64,000 nt of DNA from an uncultured Roseobacter sp. (GCF_947491795.1 NZ_CANLKW010000002.1:50001-114000); one strand, 5' to 3'; shown: positions 1-11,130, counted from the stretch's first letter. The notes: a model not told the origin generated them from the sequence alone. Made by a program: numbers and translations.

Positions 1-449
1 CTGCGCCATCCAGGCCCCAGACGCCGGACCGACAGGTTATTGGAGGTCACGGCCAGCGGGATCATCAGCAGAAACGACAGCATGCCGATGGTGATGTAGG
101 GTCTTTTGACAATATCGGTCCAGATCTGACTGAGGATACCCACGTCGAGCACCAGCCAGACCAGCAGGTGCAGCGATACATAGAAGAAGGCAATCAGACC
201 CAGAGCCCGCCGGAATTTGATCAGGTTAATCCCCAGATGCCGGCGTAGCGGTGTAATGGCCAGCCCGGCAATCAGCAGTTGCAGGGCAATCTCGCCCAAC
301 TCATGCTCCAGCGCCTGGATGGGTTCACGCCCCAGCCCGCCGGTCTGCGCCAGCCAGAGCAACCAGGGCACCGGCAGGACCATCAGTATGTAGAGAACCC
401 AGGCAGGCACGCGGCGCGCCAGGGCATTGATGCGGTCTGTAACAGTCAT
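1..449 (-). CDS. msrQ: MsrQ heme-binding membrane subunit of the MsrPQ repair system (3' part cut by window edge)
   Basis: The start codon is at 449 and the frame runs off the left edge, so about 149 residues are visible. The protein is hydrophobic, with several predicted membrane helices and a histidine-containing helix (FFYVSLHLLVW) of the kind that ligates heme in the ferric-reductase-like MsrQ/YedZ family. MsrQ passes electrons from the inner membrane to periplasmic MsrP, which repairs oxidised methionines. It starts 26 bp after the msrP stop on the same strand, the usual msrP-msrQ order, so the two are probably cotranscribed. The identification rests on helix content plus context; the C-terminus cannot be seen. 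Confidence 0.88.
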   Translation of the reverse strand, partial: MTVTDRINALARRVPAWVLYILMVLPVPWLLWLAQTGGLGREPIQALEHELGEIALQLLIAGLAITPLRRHLGINLIKFRRALGLIAFFYVSLHLLVWLVLDVGILSQIWTDIVKRPYITIGMLSFLLMIPLAVTSNNLSVRRLGPGWR

Positions 450-475
450 ACTGTAATCCTGTACCGCTGAAGTGT

Positions 476-1381
476 TCAGTAAAACTTTCTCAGGTCCATG
501 CCATCATACAGTGATGCCACTTCTTCCTCATAGCCGTTGAACATCAGCGTCGGCACACGCGGAGAGAAAAGCCCGCCACCGATCACGCGTTCCGTGGCCT
601 GGGTCCAGCGCGGGTGATCCACTTCGGGGTTCACGTTGGAATAAAAGCCGTACTCGCGCGGCTGAAGTTGCTGCCAGGTGTTTACGGGCTGCTCATCCGT
701 CAGTGTGATCCGCACAATCGATTTGATCGATTTGAACCCGTACTTCCATGGCACCACCAGACGCAGCGGTGCACCATTCTGTTTCGGAATGTCCCGCCCG
801 TAGATGCCGGTGGCCATAATGGTCAGGGGGTGCATGGCCTCATCCAAGCGCAGCCCCTCGACATAGGGCCAGTCTATCCAGGCCGCTTTCTGGCCGTGCA
901 TCTCGTCAGGGCGGTAAAGCGTTTCAAAGCGCACATATTTCGCGCCGCTCTGTACGCCGGCCATCTGCAGCATATCTGCCAGCTCAAAACCATTCCAGGG
1001 GATCACCATCGACCAGGCCTCGACACAGCGGAAGCGGTAAAGCCGCTCCTCGATGGTCATCGCCTTCATGATATCCTCAAAGGCATAGTCGCCCGGGTTA
1101 TCGACCATTCCGTCGATCTTCACGCTCCAAGGGTCGATGGTCAGCGCTTCGGCATAGCGGGCCGGATCGCCCTTGTCCGTGCCAAATTCATAAAAGTTGT
1201 TGTACTGCGTAATGTCTTCCCAGGAGTTGGGTTCCAGCTCTTCAGCAGCGGCTGCCCGGCCACCCGCAGCAGCAAGGCCTATGCCAGCGACAGCCGCGCC
1301 CATGATCTGGCGACGGTTCAGATAAACCGCCTCATCTGTGACGTGGTGGTCCTTAAGTGTGTTCTTCCAGCGCAAAGCCAT
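476..1381 (-). CDS. msrP: Protein-methionine-sulfoxide reductase catalytic subunit MsrP
   Basis: This 301-residue molybdopterin enzyme of the sulfite-oxidase fold reduces methionine sulfoxide in periplasmic proteins. A twin-arginine signal is visible (RRQIMG, residues 23-28, followed by an alanine/glycine-rich stretch), so the folded cofactor-loaded enzyme should leave by Tat. Cys119 in YRFRCVEAW is the expected molybdenum ligand. The start at 1381 is supported by a CGGAG ribosome site about 8 bases upstream. The length fits the family. Its electron donor MsrQ follows immediately downstream. Nothing looks broken. Confidence 0.95.
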   Translation of the reverse strand: MALRWKNTLKDHHVTDEAVYLNRRQIMGAAVAGIGLAAAGGRAAAAEELEPNSWEDITQYNNFYEFGTDKGDPARYAEALTIDPWSVKIDGMVDNPGDYAFEDIMKAMTIEERLYRFRCVEAWSMVIPWNGFELADMLQMAGVQSGAKYVRFETLYRPDEMHGQKAAWIDWPYVEGLRLDEAMHPLTIMATGIYGRDIPKQNGAPLRLVVPWKYGFKSIKSIVRITLTDEQPVNTWQQLQPREYGFYSNVNPEVDHPRWTQATERVIGGGLFSPRVPTLMFNGYEEEVASLYDGMDLRKFY

Positions 1382-1484
1382 CGGGTACTCCGGTTCATAC
1401 TCTTTGCACTGATGTAGAGGCCCGCACCGTCACGTCCAAACGAATTTGTCTCACAATCCGGACAGCGGACTGTAACGAAGGGCG

Positions 1485-2129
1485 TCAGAGACCCAGCAGT
1501 CCGGGCAGTTCGTCCATGCTGTCGAACACCGCATCACACACGTCTTCCAGCCGCGCGCGGCCGGTGTGTGCCGCATAACCTAAGGTCCAGATGCCAGCAG
1601 CCTTCCCCGCCCGGGCACCGTTTGCGCTGTCCTCGATCACCACGCAGCGTTCGGGCGCAATCCCCTCGGCCCGGGCCGCAGCCAGATAGACGTCCGGCGC
1701 GGGTTTGGGGTTGGGCACATCCTCGCGCGACCACACCCGGCCTGTCAGACGATCGGCCATACCGGTGCGGCGCAGCGTGATCTCCATTTTGCGATGCGGC
1801 CCGTTGGACCCGACGGCATAGACGATGCCCGCCGCGTCCAGCGCATCCAGAACAGCCAGCGCTCCGGGCACCGCCTGGACGTCCTTCTCCAGCACGTCAA
1901 ATATTTCTGTATATATAGTGTCGACCCAGTCGTCCGGCAGATCAGCGCCCAGATCACGTGCTGTCTTCATGACACCGGCAATTGTGCCGCCCAGAAACAG
2001 ATCGGAAATCTCATGCAGACTGATCTGCAGCCCGTGGCGGCCCAGGCTGTCCCGGATCACCACATCGGTCAGCGGCTCACTGTCCACCAGCACGCCGTCA
2101 CAGTCAAAAATCACCATTTCGGGCGGCAT
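1485..2129 (-). CDS. HAD-family hydrolase (beta-phosphoglucomutase/phosphatase-like)
   Basis: A 214-residue haloacid dehalogenase superfamily protein. Motif I is near the N-terminus (FDCDGVLVDSEP, nucleophile Asp9 and acid/base Asp11), the Ser of motif II is in VGSNG, and motif III/IV is in CVVIEDSANGARAG. The cap between motifs I and II is helical, as in the phosphoglycolate phosphatase/beta-phosphoglucomutase/YqaB group, so a small phosphorylated metabolite is the likely substrate. I chose the ATG at 2129 because it places motif I at residue 7; an upstream in-frame ATG at 2198 would add 23 basic, unconserved residues. The exact substrate cannot be read from sequence. Confidence 0.85.
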   Translation of the reverse strand: MPPEMVIFDCDGVLVDSEPLTDVVIRDSLGRHGLQISLHEISDLFLGGTIAGVMKTARDLGADLPDDWVDTIYTEIFDVLEKDVQAVPGALAVLDALDAAGIVYAVGSNGPHRKMEITLRRTGMADRLTGRVWSREDVPNPKPAPDVYLAAARAEGIAPERCVVIEDSANGARAGKAAGIWTLGYAAHTGRARLEDVCDAVFDSMDELPGLLGL

Positions 2130-2400
2130 CTTCAAAGCACTGTTCCTTTTCCCTGTCCGGGATGTTTGCGGGTGCCGCCTGCTCCGCGTCAATCGCAATC
2201 CACGCGGATCACCGGCAAATCCGGTGATCTCCTGACATTTTTGTTATTGGAAACCAAAATGGCCCCCGGCTTAGGGCGCTGCCTTTGCCTGTCAAACGAC
2301 CCTGGCGGAAAACCCCGGTGAACCGAAACGTCGTGTCCTGCGTCTAACTCACAATGCCGATCACGGCAGACCAAGTGTAGCAACAAACAGGAGACACCAT

Positions 2401-2889
2401 ATGTTTCGCAAGACATTCATCAGCCTGACCGCCGCCGCCGCAATCGCAGGTACAGCCGCCATCGCCGGCAGCTACAAAAAGGACATCGTCGACACGGCCG
2501 TGAACGCAGGCACCTTTGAAACGCTCGTTGCCGCAGTGAGCGCCGCTGATCTGGTGGACACGCTCAAAAGCGAAGGCCCCTTCACCGTCTTTGCCCCGAC
2601 AGATGAGGCATTCGCGGCACTGCCCGAAGGCACCGTCGAAACACTGCTCAAGCCCGAGAACAAGGACCAGCTGATCGCCATCCTGACTTATCACGTTGTG
2701 CCGGGCAAAGTCATGTCCACAGACCTGACGGACGATATGACAGCGGCGACTGTGCAGGGCTCCGAGATCACCATCGATCTGGACAACGGCGTGATGATCA
2801 ACGATGCCACCGTGACATCGGCTGATATCGAAACTTCCAACGGCGTGATCCACGTGATCGACAGCGTGATCCTGCCGCCGGAAGCGTAA
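2401..2889 (+). CDS. Secreted fasciclin (FAS1) domain protein
   Basis: A 162-residue protein with a cleavable signal peptide (about residues 1-22, ending ...GTAAIAGS) followed by a single FAS1 domain. Typical FAS1 sequence is present: the H1 region [15 protein letters not shown] and the H2 region [15 protein letters not shown], ending in [13 protein letters not shown]. Single-domain FAS1 proteins are exported adhesion or surface proteins of poorly defined role. A GGAGA ribosome site lies just before the ATG. It appears to be a single-gene unit with its own 5' leader of about 200 bases and a hairpin directly after the stop. Confidence 0.92.
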   Translation: MFRKTFISLTAAAAIAGTAAIAGSYKKDIVDTAVNAGTFETLVAAVSAADLVDTLKSEGPFTVFAPTDEAFAALPEGTVETLLKPENKDQLIAILTYHVVPGKVMSTDLTDDMTAATVQGSEITIDLDNGVMINDATVTSADIETSNGVIHVIDSVILPPEA

Positions 2890-2897
2890 ACCCTGTG

Positions 2898-2923
2898 GCG
2901 CGCCCGGCTAACCCCGGGCGCGC
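2898..2923 (+). terminator. Hairpin after the fasciclin gene
   Basis: A perfect 10-bp GC-rich inverted repeat (GCGCGCCCGG / CCGGGCGCGC) with a 6-base loop lies 8 bases after the fasciclin stop codon. It has no clear T-tract, so it may be a weak terminator or a 3'-end stabilising hairpin. Confidence 0.55.
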
Positions 2924-3086
2924 ACCACGACAGATTGTGTGCGTCCAGAGTGCAGGGTCACTTGTTTGCACTGCACCAATGACAGAATTCAAAAGGGCTA
3001 CAGTCTGCTTCTCCTCAGAGGGCGGTCTGGGACAGGGGAGCCGTCCACAGTTTGTTCTCAACGCATCCTCTTAAGCCGTCCATCAA

Positions 3087-3120
3087 CAAAAACAGGGCTC
3101 CGCAGCTATGTGCAGAGCCC
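3087..3120 (-). terminator. Intrinsic terminator of the spondin-like gene
   Basis: An inverted repeat at 3095-3104 / 3111-3120 (10 bp with one G-U pair when read on the minus strand, 6-base loop) is followed on the minus strand by a TGTTTTTG run. It lies about 24 bases beyond the stop of the minus-strand gene ending at 3144. Confidence 0.75.
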
Positions 3121-3143
3121 CTTTCTCAGGTCGTCCTGAAGCT

Positions 3144-4028
3144 TTACGCTTTGCGGCGGCGCGCTGTAATCAGGCCGCCGACACCAGCCAGCAGCAACAG
3201 TCCCGATGCCGGAACCGGAACGGGTTCCGGGGTTAATTCGGTAATTTCAATCGTCAGAAGATTGAAGTCCGAGGATGTGAAGTCAAAGAAACCGCTCAGT
3301 GTCGCCAGCGGCGGCAGTGAAGAGTCAGAGCCCGGAGGCGCCAGATCGATCCCGGTGCCAAAGTCCAGACCAAGAGCCTGTTGAATTGTGCCACTTTCGA
3401 GGGCACCCGAAGTGATGTCAGCCCCCTGGACAAAAGCGGCCCCTCCGCTCACGCTCAGGTCGTTCAGCTCGGTCCCGGCATCAAACACATTATTCCCGTC
3501 CACGACGATTGTTTGCGGACCCAGAAAAGCGCCATCCAGGCCGAAAATCTCAATCGGATCAAGATTGGCAATAAATGTGTCATTGGATGGCAGGATCATC
3601 GACAGAAAAGTAAAGAACCGATCATCAGCAGGATCAGCGATTTCCACGATTGTCGAACCTGCGTCACCGCCGGCTTGTCCCGGGCCGATGCCAGGAGAAA
3701 AAATCGGCCCCGGACCTGCATCGCCAAATACCGGCGCAGGCACGCCACCGCCGCCTTCTCTGGCCCGTTGATTTGCGATTGAGGTAGCGTCGGACGCAGG
3801 TCCGAACCGTCCGGTCTCCGCAAGATTTTTGAGCCCGACGGATGCGGTTTCCCCGATGGTTACCGGATCAAATCCGCCATCGTGAAAAGCGGTATAAAGC
3901 GGCGTGATGAACAGCGGCGTCGTGCCGTTGTGTGTCACGCTGATCTGCAGCGTGGTGGCGTTAGCCGCGGCGCTGAATGCCGCCAGTGACGTGGCAGCCA
4001 AAAGGGTTGTAGTGAGTAATTTATGCAT
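3144..4028 (-). CDS. Spondin-like exported protein with VPLPA-type C-terminal sorting signal
   Basis: The ATG at 4028 has a GGGAGCG ribosome site and opens a clear signal peptide (MHKLLTTTLLAATSLAAF...ANA); earlier in-frame starts lack this. The mature region begins with a spondin-N-like stretch (LQISVTHNGTTPLFITPLYTAFHDG). A glycine/proline-rich loop follows at about residues 85-125, and spondin-type sequence then resumes. The C-terminus is VPVPASGLLLLAGVGG plus ARRRKA: a short motif, one membrane helix and a basic tail. That is the layout of VPLPA/PEP-CTERM signals, which are cut by an exosortase. The protein is therefore probably surface-anchored or released in the extracellular matrix. 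The exosortase is not in this window. Confidence 0.85.
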   Translation of the reverse strand: MHKLLTTTLLAATSLAAFSAAANATTLQISVTHNGTTPLFITPLYTAFHDGGFDPVTIGETASVGLKNLAETGRFGPASDATSIANQRAREGGGGVPAPVFGDAGPGPIFSPGIGPGQAGGDAGSTIVEIADPADDRFFTFLSMILPSNDTFIANLDPIEIFGLDGAFLGPQTIVVDGNNVFDAGTELNDLSVSGGAAFVQGADITSGALESGTIQQALGLDFGTGIDLAPPGSDSSLPPLATLSGFFDFTSSDFNLLTIEITELTPEPVPVPASGLLLLAGVGGLITARRRKA

Positions 4029-4392
4029 CGTGCGCTCCCGGTACGGTTTTCTGTTTTTGGTGTAAAAAACGATTACCGTTGCGTGGTACCAGAGGCGCTC
4101 TACACAAATGATACACGTCTCAGTGATAGCGAACACAATGGATTCACGAGATGGTGATACCGCAGGTGATCGGGTTGTTTTCGGAAACGTGCGACCTGAC
4201 AGCAATGGGATGTCACACTGAAAAACCGCGGGCCTCACAAAGGCGCGCCTGCCGTTTCATTTGACTGAACAAGAGATGTTTAAAATCGTGCCTGTGCTTT
4301 GCAGCAACCGTGGCCCTGTTGCCAAACGCAACACCGCCCCGAGAATGACTAAAGGCCCGCCAGAGCGGGCCTTCCACGTTCTTCACAAATGA
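4029..4392. other. Intergenic stretch between clpB and the spondin-like gene
   Basis: No credible gene is visible. The stretch contains the clpB terminator (4352-4373), a small GTTGC/GCAAC palindrome near 4318-4332, and presumably the promoter of the spondin-like gene in the more AT-rich 4040-4150 part. I could not pick out a convincing -35/-10 pair. Confidence 0.5.
4352..4373 (-). terminator. Intrinsic terminator of clpB
   Basis: A perfect 9-bp stem (AAGGCCCGC / GCGGGCCTT) with a 4-base loop, read on the minus strand about 20 bases after the clpB stop and followed by a short TTTAG run. Confidence 0.7.
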
Positions 4393-7011
<2,619 letters not shown>

Positions 7012-7084
7012 GGTCGTTCTCCTTTGTCCAAGCGCCTGTCCTGCGCGGCACCCGTCTGAGCGGCATACCAGCGTCTGAGGCCTC

Positions 7085-7125
7085 ATGTGTTAACTGGTGA
7101 CAAAAACGCCCGGCTTCAAGACCGC
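7085..7125 (-). promoter_or_regulatory. Possible heat-shock promoter of clpB
   Basis: On the minus strand a CTTGAAG sequence (7114-7120) upstream of clpB matches the -35 of RpoH-type promoters. The -10 side is poor, so this is only a candidate, supported mainly by the known heat-shock control of clpB. Confidence 0.25.
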
Positions 7126-7521
7126 ACGTCCATCCCCATGACCGCAAACTACAGGAATGCGCGACAGGCCGCTTTGATCCCGATCAGACAGCCGGTGGGA
7201 AACGGCGGCGCCCATTCCCCGTTACCCGCCCGGCCGGCCCTGGTAAAAAGCTGATGTGGGGGCGTAAAACAGGTGGCATCTCAATGAACGCCAGCGCCAA
7301 CAGCGTAACGAGTGGGCCTGTTTTGCCTGCCTGACATCAGACGGCGCATCGCGCAGGGGAAACCCGACCGCTTCCCCGGAGTGGTTTCCTGCGATGCATT
7401 CAGACTGACTGACAGTTTACCCGGAACATGGAGTACCGCATGTTCCGGGTTTTTACTGTGCCCGCATAGACATTCCCGACCCGCGCGCCTAATCACGCTG
7501 CGACATGCCGGGGGATCTGAA
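7126..7521 (+). other. Gene-free stretch with possible small RNA ahead of pyrF
   Basis: No convincing coding sequence. The 7345-7400 part can fold into a long hairpin: GCATCG plus CAGG and AAACC on the left pair with GGTTTCCTGCGATGC on the right, with small bulges. A perfect intrinsic terminator then follows at 7419-7454. Because the nearest upstream gene (clpB) runs the other way, a plus-strand transcript ending here would have to start within this gap. No RNA family was recognised and no promoter was convincingly identified. Confidence 0.4.
7419..7454 (+). terminator. Strong intrinsic terminator with no coding sequence upstream
   Basis: A perfect 12-bp stem (ACCCGGAACATG at 7419-7430, CATGTTCCGGGT at 7439-7450) with an 8-base loop, followed directly by a run of five T. 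It is oriented plus and lies 68 bases before pyrF. Confidence 0.85.
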
Positions 7522-8238
7522 ATGACGGATGACAGACTGATTGTAGCACTGGATGTGCCCGATGCGCTGGCCGGGCTGAAACTGGCCGAACAGATCGGCG
7601 ATGCGGTCAGCTTTTACAAAATCGGACTGGGGATGCTGACAGGCGGAGGCCTGGCCCTTGCCAATGAGCTCAAACAGGAACACGGCAAACGCATTTTCCT
7701 GGATATGAAGCTTTTTGACATCGGCGCCACCGTCGAGGCCGCCGTCAGGGGTCTGGCACAGTTCGAGCTCGATTTTCTGACCGTGCATGGTGACCCGCAT
7801 GTGGTGCGCGCCGCACGCGAGGGGGCCGGTGGCTCGCAGACGAAAATTCTCGCCGTGACCATCCTGACCTCGCTGGACCGCCATGATCTTGATGCGGGAA
7901 TGATTGTGCCCGGCGACATCCCCGATCTGGTCCGGACCCGGGCCGCACGTGCATTCGAGGCGGGCGCAGACGGTGTGATCGCCTCACCGCAGGAGGCGGC
8001 TCTGATCCGTGCCCTGCCAGAGGCCGAAGGCAGGCTGATCGTGACGCCGGGTGTGCGCCCTGCGGGTGCCGATCTGGGCGATCAGAAGCGAGTCGCAACA
8101 CCTGCCGAGGCCGTGGCCGATGGAGCGGATCATATTGTGGTCGGGCGTCCCGTCTGGACAGCCCGGGACCCTGCAGCCGCCGCGCGGGCCATCCAGTCAG
8201 AGCTGCAAAGCCCACAGGCCCACAGCCCAAACCGCTGA
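7522..8238 (+). CDS. pyrF: Orotidine 5'-phosphate decarboxylase PyrF
   Basis: A 238-residue TIM-barrel enzyme that decarboxylates OMP to UMP, the last step of de novo pyrimidine synthesis. Family motifs are clear: LIVALDVPD at the N-terminus, the catalytic D-x-K-x-x-D block in FLDMKLFDIG, VTPGVRP and HIVVGRPVW at the phosphate site. The ATG at 7522 is preceded by GGGGGA. An upstream in-frame start at 7312 would read through the terminator hairpin and add 70 unconserved residues, so I rejected it. A weak terminator follows the gene, which looks monocistronic. Confidence 0.96.
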   Translation: MTDDRLIVALDVPDALAGLKLAEQIGDAVSFYKIGLGMLTGGGLALANELKQEHGKRIFLDMKLFDIGATVEAAVRGLAQFELDFLTVHGDPHVVRAAREGAGGSQTKILAVTILTSLDRHDLDAGMIVPGDIPDLVRTRAARAFEAGADGVIASPQEAALIRALPEAEGRLIVTPGVRPAGADLGDQKRVATPAEAVADGADHIVVGRPVWTARDPAAAARAIQSELQSPQAHSPNR

Positions 8239-8277
8239 ATCCGCAACATTATTTAAAGTTGTGCACAGGCCGGAGAG

Positions 8278-8301
8278 GGGTGACGAATCACCCAGCTTTT
8301 T
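8278..8301 (+). terminator. Probable terminator of pyrF
   Basis: A six-base-pair stem (GGGTGA / TCACCC) with a CGAA loop lies 39 bases after the pyrF stop, followed by AGCTTTTTA. Short, but in the right place and with a T-run. Confidence 0.6.
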
Positions 8302-8563
8302 ACTCAACAAACTGTGGCTGAAGCACAACAGACAACATGATGTAGTTCGGATGCGGGAGAATCCTCTCGGTAGATTCACCTATGAGTGGTAAGTTGACGT
8401 AAGGTGATACTCCCCAACGGACCATGTCTTCCTGAGGTTCGTTACCTCCCCCCGCTTCAGGCAGCGGGGGGTTTTTCATGTCAAAGGGTGCAGGCCGGGC
8501 GTGTTCATCGGCGCGCAGACCGGTTAGACTGAACCAGCACCCTCAGTTTCCAAAGCCCTGAAC
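8302..8563 (+). other. Gap between pyrF and dinB with an orphan terminator
   Basis: No credible gene is present. About 145 bases lie between the pyrF terminator and a second, stronger terminator at 8448-8476. A TTGACG at 8393-8398 could be a -35 element, but I see no good -10. A short RNA ending at 8476 is possible and unproven. The remaining bases before dinB hold only its leader. Confidence 0.35.
8448..8476 (+). terminator. Strong intrinsic terminator upstream of dinB
   Basis: A nine-base-pair stem (CCCCCCGCT / AGCGGGGGG) with a 6-base loop and five T directly after. The upstream arm overlaps an ACCTCCCCCC sequence that resembles an anti-Shine-Dalgarno stretch. Confidence 0.85.
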
Positions 8564-9817
8564 ATGCCCGCCCTCTGCCGTGACTGCCTGAAAGAGTTTG
8601 ACGCCGGACGCCGCTGCCCGGCCTGTGCCAGCCCGCGCATCGTATCGCACCCCGAACTGCGGGACCTCTCCATTGCCCATATGGACTGCGATGCTTTCTA
8701 TGCTTCGGTAGAGAAACGAGACGACCCGTCGTTGCAGGACAAACCGGTGATCATCGGTGGCGGCAGGCGGGGCGTTGTCTCGACCGCCTGTTACGTCGCA
8801 CGGATCCGGGGCGTGCGCTCAGCCATGCCCATGTTCCAGGCCCTGAAACTCTGCCCGGAGGCGGTGATCATCAAACCGCGCATGGAGGCCTATGTGGAGG
8901 TGTCGCGCGCCATACGTCAGATGATGGAAGAGATGACCCCGGACATTGAACCCCTGTCGCTGGACGAGGCGTTTATGGATCTGTCGGGCACCGCCCGTCT
9001 GCACGGCGCGCCGCCTGCGGTGATGCTCGCACGCCTGATCCGGCGGATGCGCACCGAGCTGGGGCTGACCGGGTCCATCGGGCTCAGCCACAACAAATTC
9101 CTGGCCAAGGTCGCCTCTGATATGAACAAACCGCACGGGTTTTCCGTGATCGGCAAAGCTGAAACGGATGACTTTCTGCGCGACAAGCCCGTGCGGCTGA
9201 TCTGGGGCGTGGGTCAGGCGGCCCAGGCCTCGCTGGACAAGGCCGGCATCCGCACCTTTGCCGATCTGCTGCGGTGGGAACGCACCGATCTGGTCGCCCG
9301 CTTCGGGTCTATGGGGGACAGGCTCTGGCATCTGGCGCGCGGCCAGGACCGCCGCCGTGTCTCTGCCCATGCACCGATGAAATCCATCTCAAACGAAACG
9401 ACATTCCACGAGGACACCAGCGATCCGGACCTGCTGGACGGCCACCTGTGGCGCATGGCCGAAAAGGTGGCCGACCGGGCCAAGGCCAAAAACATGGCGG
9501 GCCGTGTCGTCACGCTCAAACTCAAGCGCGCGGATCATTCGCTGCTCAGTCGCCGGGTCAGCCTGCGGGATGCGACCCAGATGGCCGATACGGTCTACCG
9601 GACCGCGCGCGGGCTCTTTGATCAGGTCGGTGATCAGGGGCCGTACAGGCTCCTGGGCTGCGGGCTTTCTGATCTGACCGGCGCCAGCGATGCCGACCGG
9701 TCGGGCGATCTGCTGGACCCGGAGGCGCGCACCCGTACGGAAGCCGAACGCGCAACAGACAGGATACGGGCGCGATTTGGTCCGGATGCAATCCTGAAAG
9801 GCCGCGCCCTGCGCTGA
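8564..9817 (+). CDS. dinB: DNA polymerase IV (Y family) with N-terminal zinc ribbon
   Basis: A 417-residue translesion polymerase. Residues 1-25 carry two Cys pairs (CRDC and CPAC) that look like a small zinc ribbon ahead of the polymerase fold. The palm begins at IAHMDCDAFYASVEKRD, with the second catalytic carboxylate cluster in SLDEAFMDLSG. The thumb helix-hairpin-helix region (IWGVGQAAQASLDKAGI) and the little-finger domain follow. It copies across damaged bases without proofreading. The stop lies only 3 bp before the convergent stop of the next gene. The zinc ribbon is an addition relative to E. coli DinB; I believe it recurs in Rhodobacterales. Confidence 0.93.
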   Translation: MPALCRDCLKEFDAGRRCPACASPRIVSHPELRDLSIAHMDCDAFYASVEKRDDPSLQDKPVIIGGGRRGVVSTACYVARIRGVRSAMPMFQALKLCPEAVIIKPRMEAYVEVSRAIRQMMEEMTPDIEPLSLDEAFMDLSGTARLHGAPPAVMLARLIRRMRTELGLTGSIGLSHNKFLAKVASDMNKPHGFSVIGKAETDDFLRDKPVRLIWGVGQAAQASLDKAGIRTFADLLRWERTDLVARFGSMGDRLWHLARGQDRRRVSAHAPMKSISNETTFHEDTSDPDLLDGHLWRMAEKVADRAKAKNMAGRVVTLKLKRADHSLLSRRVSLRDATQMADTVYRTARGLFDQVGDQGPYRLLGCGLSDLTGASDADRSGDLLDPEARTRTEAERATDRIRARFGPDAILKGRALR

Positions 9818-9820
9818 GCT

Positions 9821-10681
9821 CTATTCAGCCGCCAGTGGAATGCGGCCCTGACCGATCTGGGCAATCTCGGCCACGACACCGCGCAGCGCGGTCCGCACCG
9901 CGTCAAAGTTCTCGTTCGGCTTGATCGTGCTCTCGTGCATATAGAGCGAGCGGTCAATCTCGACCTGCACGGCATGTTGCGCGCGCGCGGGCCGCCCATA
10001 GGCCTGGGCGATATAGGCTCCGGCAAAGGGGGCGTTGCGCGCCACAGTGAACCCGGCTGTGACGAAAGCGGCCTCGACCCGGTCAACCACATCGCCCGAA
10101 GCCGCAGCGCCGAACCGGTCTCCCAGCACCACATCAGGCCGCGTCGCGCCACTGCGCGCAATTCCGGCCACGGCCTCATGCGGCATCGAATGGCAATCGA
10201 CCAGCACGGTCTGGCCAAACCGGCGGTGAGCGGTGTCCAGCAGGTCCTGCAGCTTCGCATGATAGGGATACCAGTAGGCATCCAGGCGCTCCTGAGCCTC
10301 CCTCAGGGTGATCTTGCCGTTGTAGATCGCGCGCCCGTTGGCGACGACGCGCGGAATCACCCCCAGCCCCGAGGCCACGCGCGGATTGTGCCCCTGACGG
10401 CGCACACCGCTGATCAGCGCAGGGTCCAGCTCGTCCGGGCTGCGGTTGAGATCCACAAAGGCGCGCGGTGCCCCCGCCCGCAGAAAAGCCGAGCCGAAAT
10501 CTGTCGCACTTTCAAACAGACAGTCCACAAATGCATCCTCTGACGAGCGGATCACATGGTTGTCCAGAACCGAATGGCGCATCATCGACCACGGGTAATC
10601 CCGCCCGCTGTGCGGCGAGGCAAAGACCACGCAGGAGCCCGGGTGAACCGGCAAAGAGATATCAAAAGCTTTGGGCGACAT
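9821..10681 (-). CDS. N-formylglutamate amidohydrolase family protein
   Basis: A 286-residue zinc-dependent amidohydrolase of the FGase family. Visible features include VVFASPHSGRDYP near the N-terminus, a conserved DLNRSPDELDPALISG block, VLVDCHSMPHEA, and VQVEIDRSLYM near the C-terminus. The family hydrolyses N-formyl-L-glutamate to formate and glutamate at the end of one histidine-degradation route. The ATG at 10681 has an AAGGAAT site; an upstream in-frame ATG at 10705 would add eight residues. No other hut genes lie nearby, so a histidine role is not supported by context, and related N-formyl or N-acyl amino acids are possible. Confidence 0.88.
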   Translation of the reverse strand: MSPKAFDISLPVHPGSCVVFASPHSGRDYPWSMMRHSVLDNHVIRSSEDAFVDCLFESATDFGSAFLRAGAPRAFVDLNRSPDELDPALISGVRRQGHNPRVASGLGVIPRVVANGRAIYNGKITLREAQERLDAYWYPYHAKLQDLLDTAHRRFGQTVLVDCHSMPHEAVAGIARSGATRPDVVLGDRFGAAASGDVVDRVEAAFVTAGFTVARNAPFAGAYIAQAYGRPARAQHAVQVEIDRSLYMHESTIKPNENFDAVRTALRGVVAEIAQIGQGRIPLAAE

Positions 10682-10830
10682 TCGTATTCCTTCCTGGCAG
10701 AGCATAGCGCATAAAATATGAAAGCCAAAAGCTCTTGATCCCCCCGGCGACTCCTTTTATAGACCCCGGCACAGGCGCGTCTTTTCGCGCCCCATTTTTG
10801 TTTGGGGCAAAGGAATGCGTGCAGGTACGT

Positions 10831-10905
10831 GGGTGATTAGCTCAGCGGTAGAGCACTTCGTTGACATCGAAGGGGTCACTGGTTCGATCCCAGTATCGCC
10901 CACCA
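10831..10905 (+). tRNA. tRNA-Val(GAC)
   Basis: A complete cloverleaf with encoded CCA. The seven-pair acceptor stem GGGTGAT / ATCGCCC has one G-U pair, the D-arm is TAGCTCAGCGGTAGAGCA, the anticodon loop is TTGACAT with anticodon GAC, and the T-arm contains GGTTCGATCC. The anticodon GAC reads valine codons GUC and GUU. Confidence 0.97.
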
Positions 10906-10981
10906 CGTCTTTCACTGGCCCGGATCTCCGGGCCGCCCGCAACCCCGGCGCTGGCCCGCGCCACAACATGAGGAGAAGACC

Positions 10982-11107
10982 ATGAAGGTTCGCAACTCGC
11001 TCCGCTCGCTCAAGAACCGGCACCGCGACTGCCGTGTTGTGCGCAGAAAAGGCCGCGTTTACGTGATCAACAAAACGCAGCGCCGGTTCAAAGCCCGTCA
11101 GGGCTGA
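10982..11107 (+). CDS. rpmJ: Ribosomal protein bL36 (zinc-free type)
   Basis: A 41-residue basic protein, [17 protein letters not shown]... ending RRFKARQG, matching the bL36 family. It has only one cysteine, so it lacks the full CxxC zinc set of the canonical form and resembles the YkgO-type (C-minus) paralogue. A GAGGAG ribosome site precedes the ATG. It lies 76 bp after tRNA-Val on the same strand and has its own terminator at 11131-11159. Confidence 0.96.
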   Translation: MKVRNSLRSLKNRHRDCRVVRRKGRVYVINKTQRRFKARQG

Positions 11108-11130
11108 GCCACCGCGCAACGCACTTTATC

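Noticed and set aside
7174..7203. TGATCC sequence before the orphan terminator as a sigma-E promoter
   Set aside because: No matching -10 element at an 18-base distance (GAAACG); probably chance.
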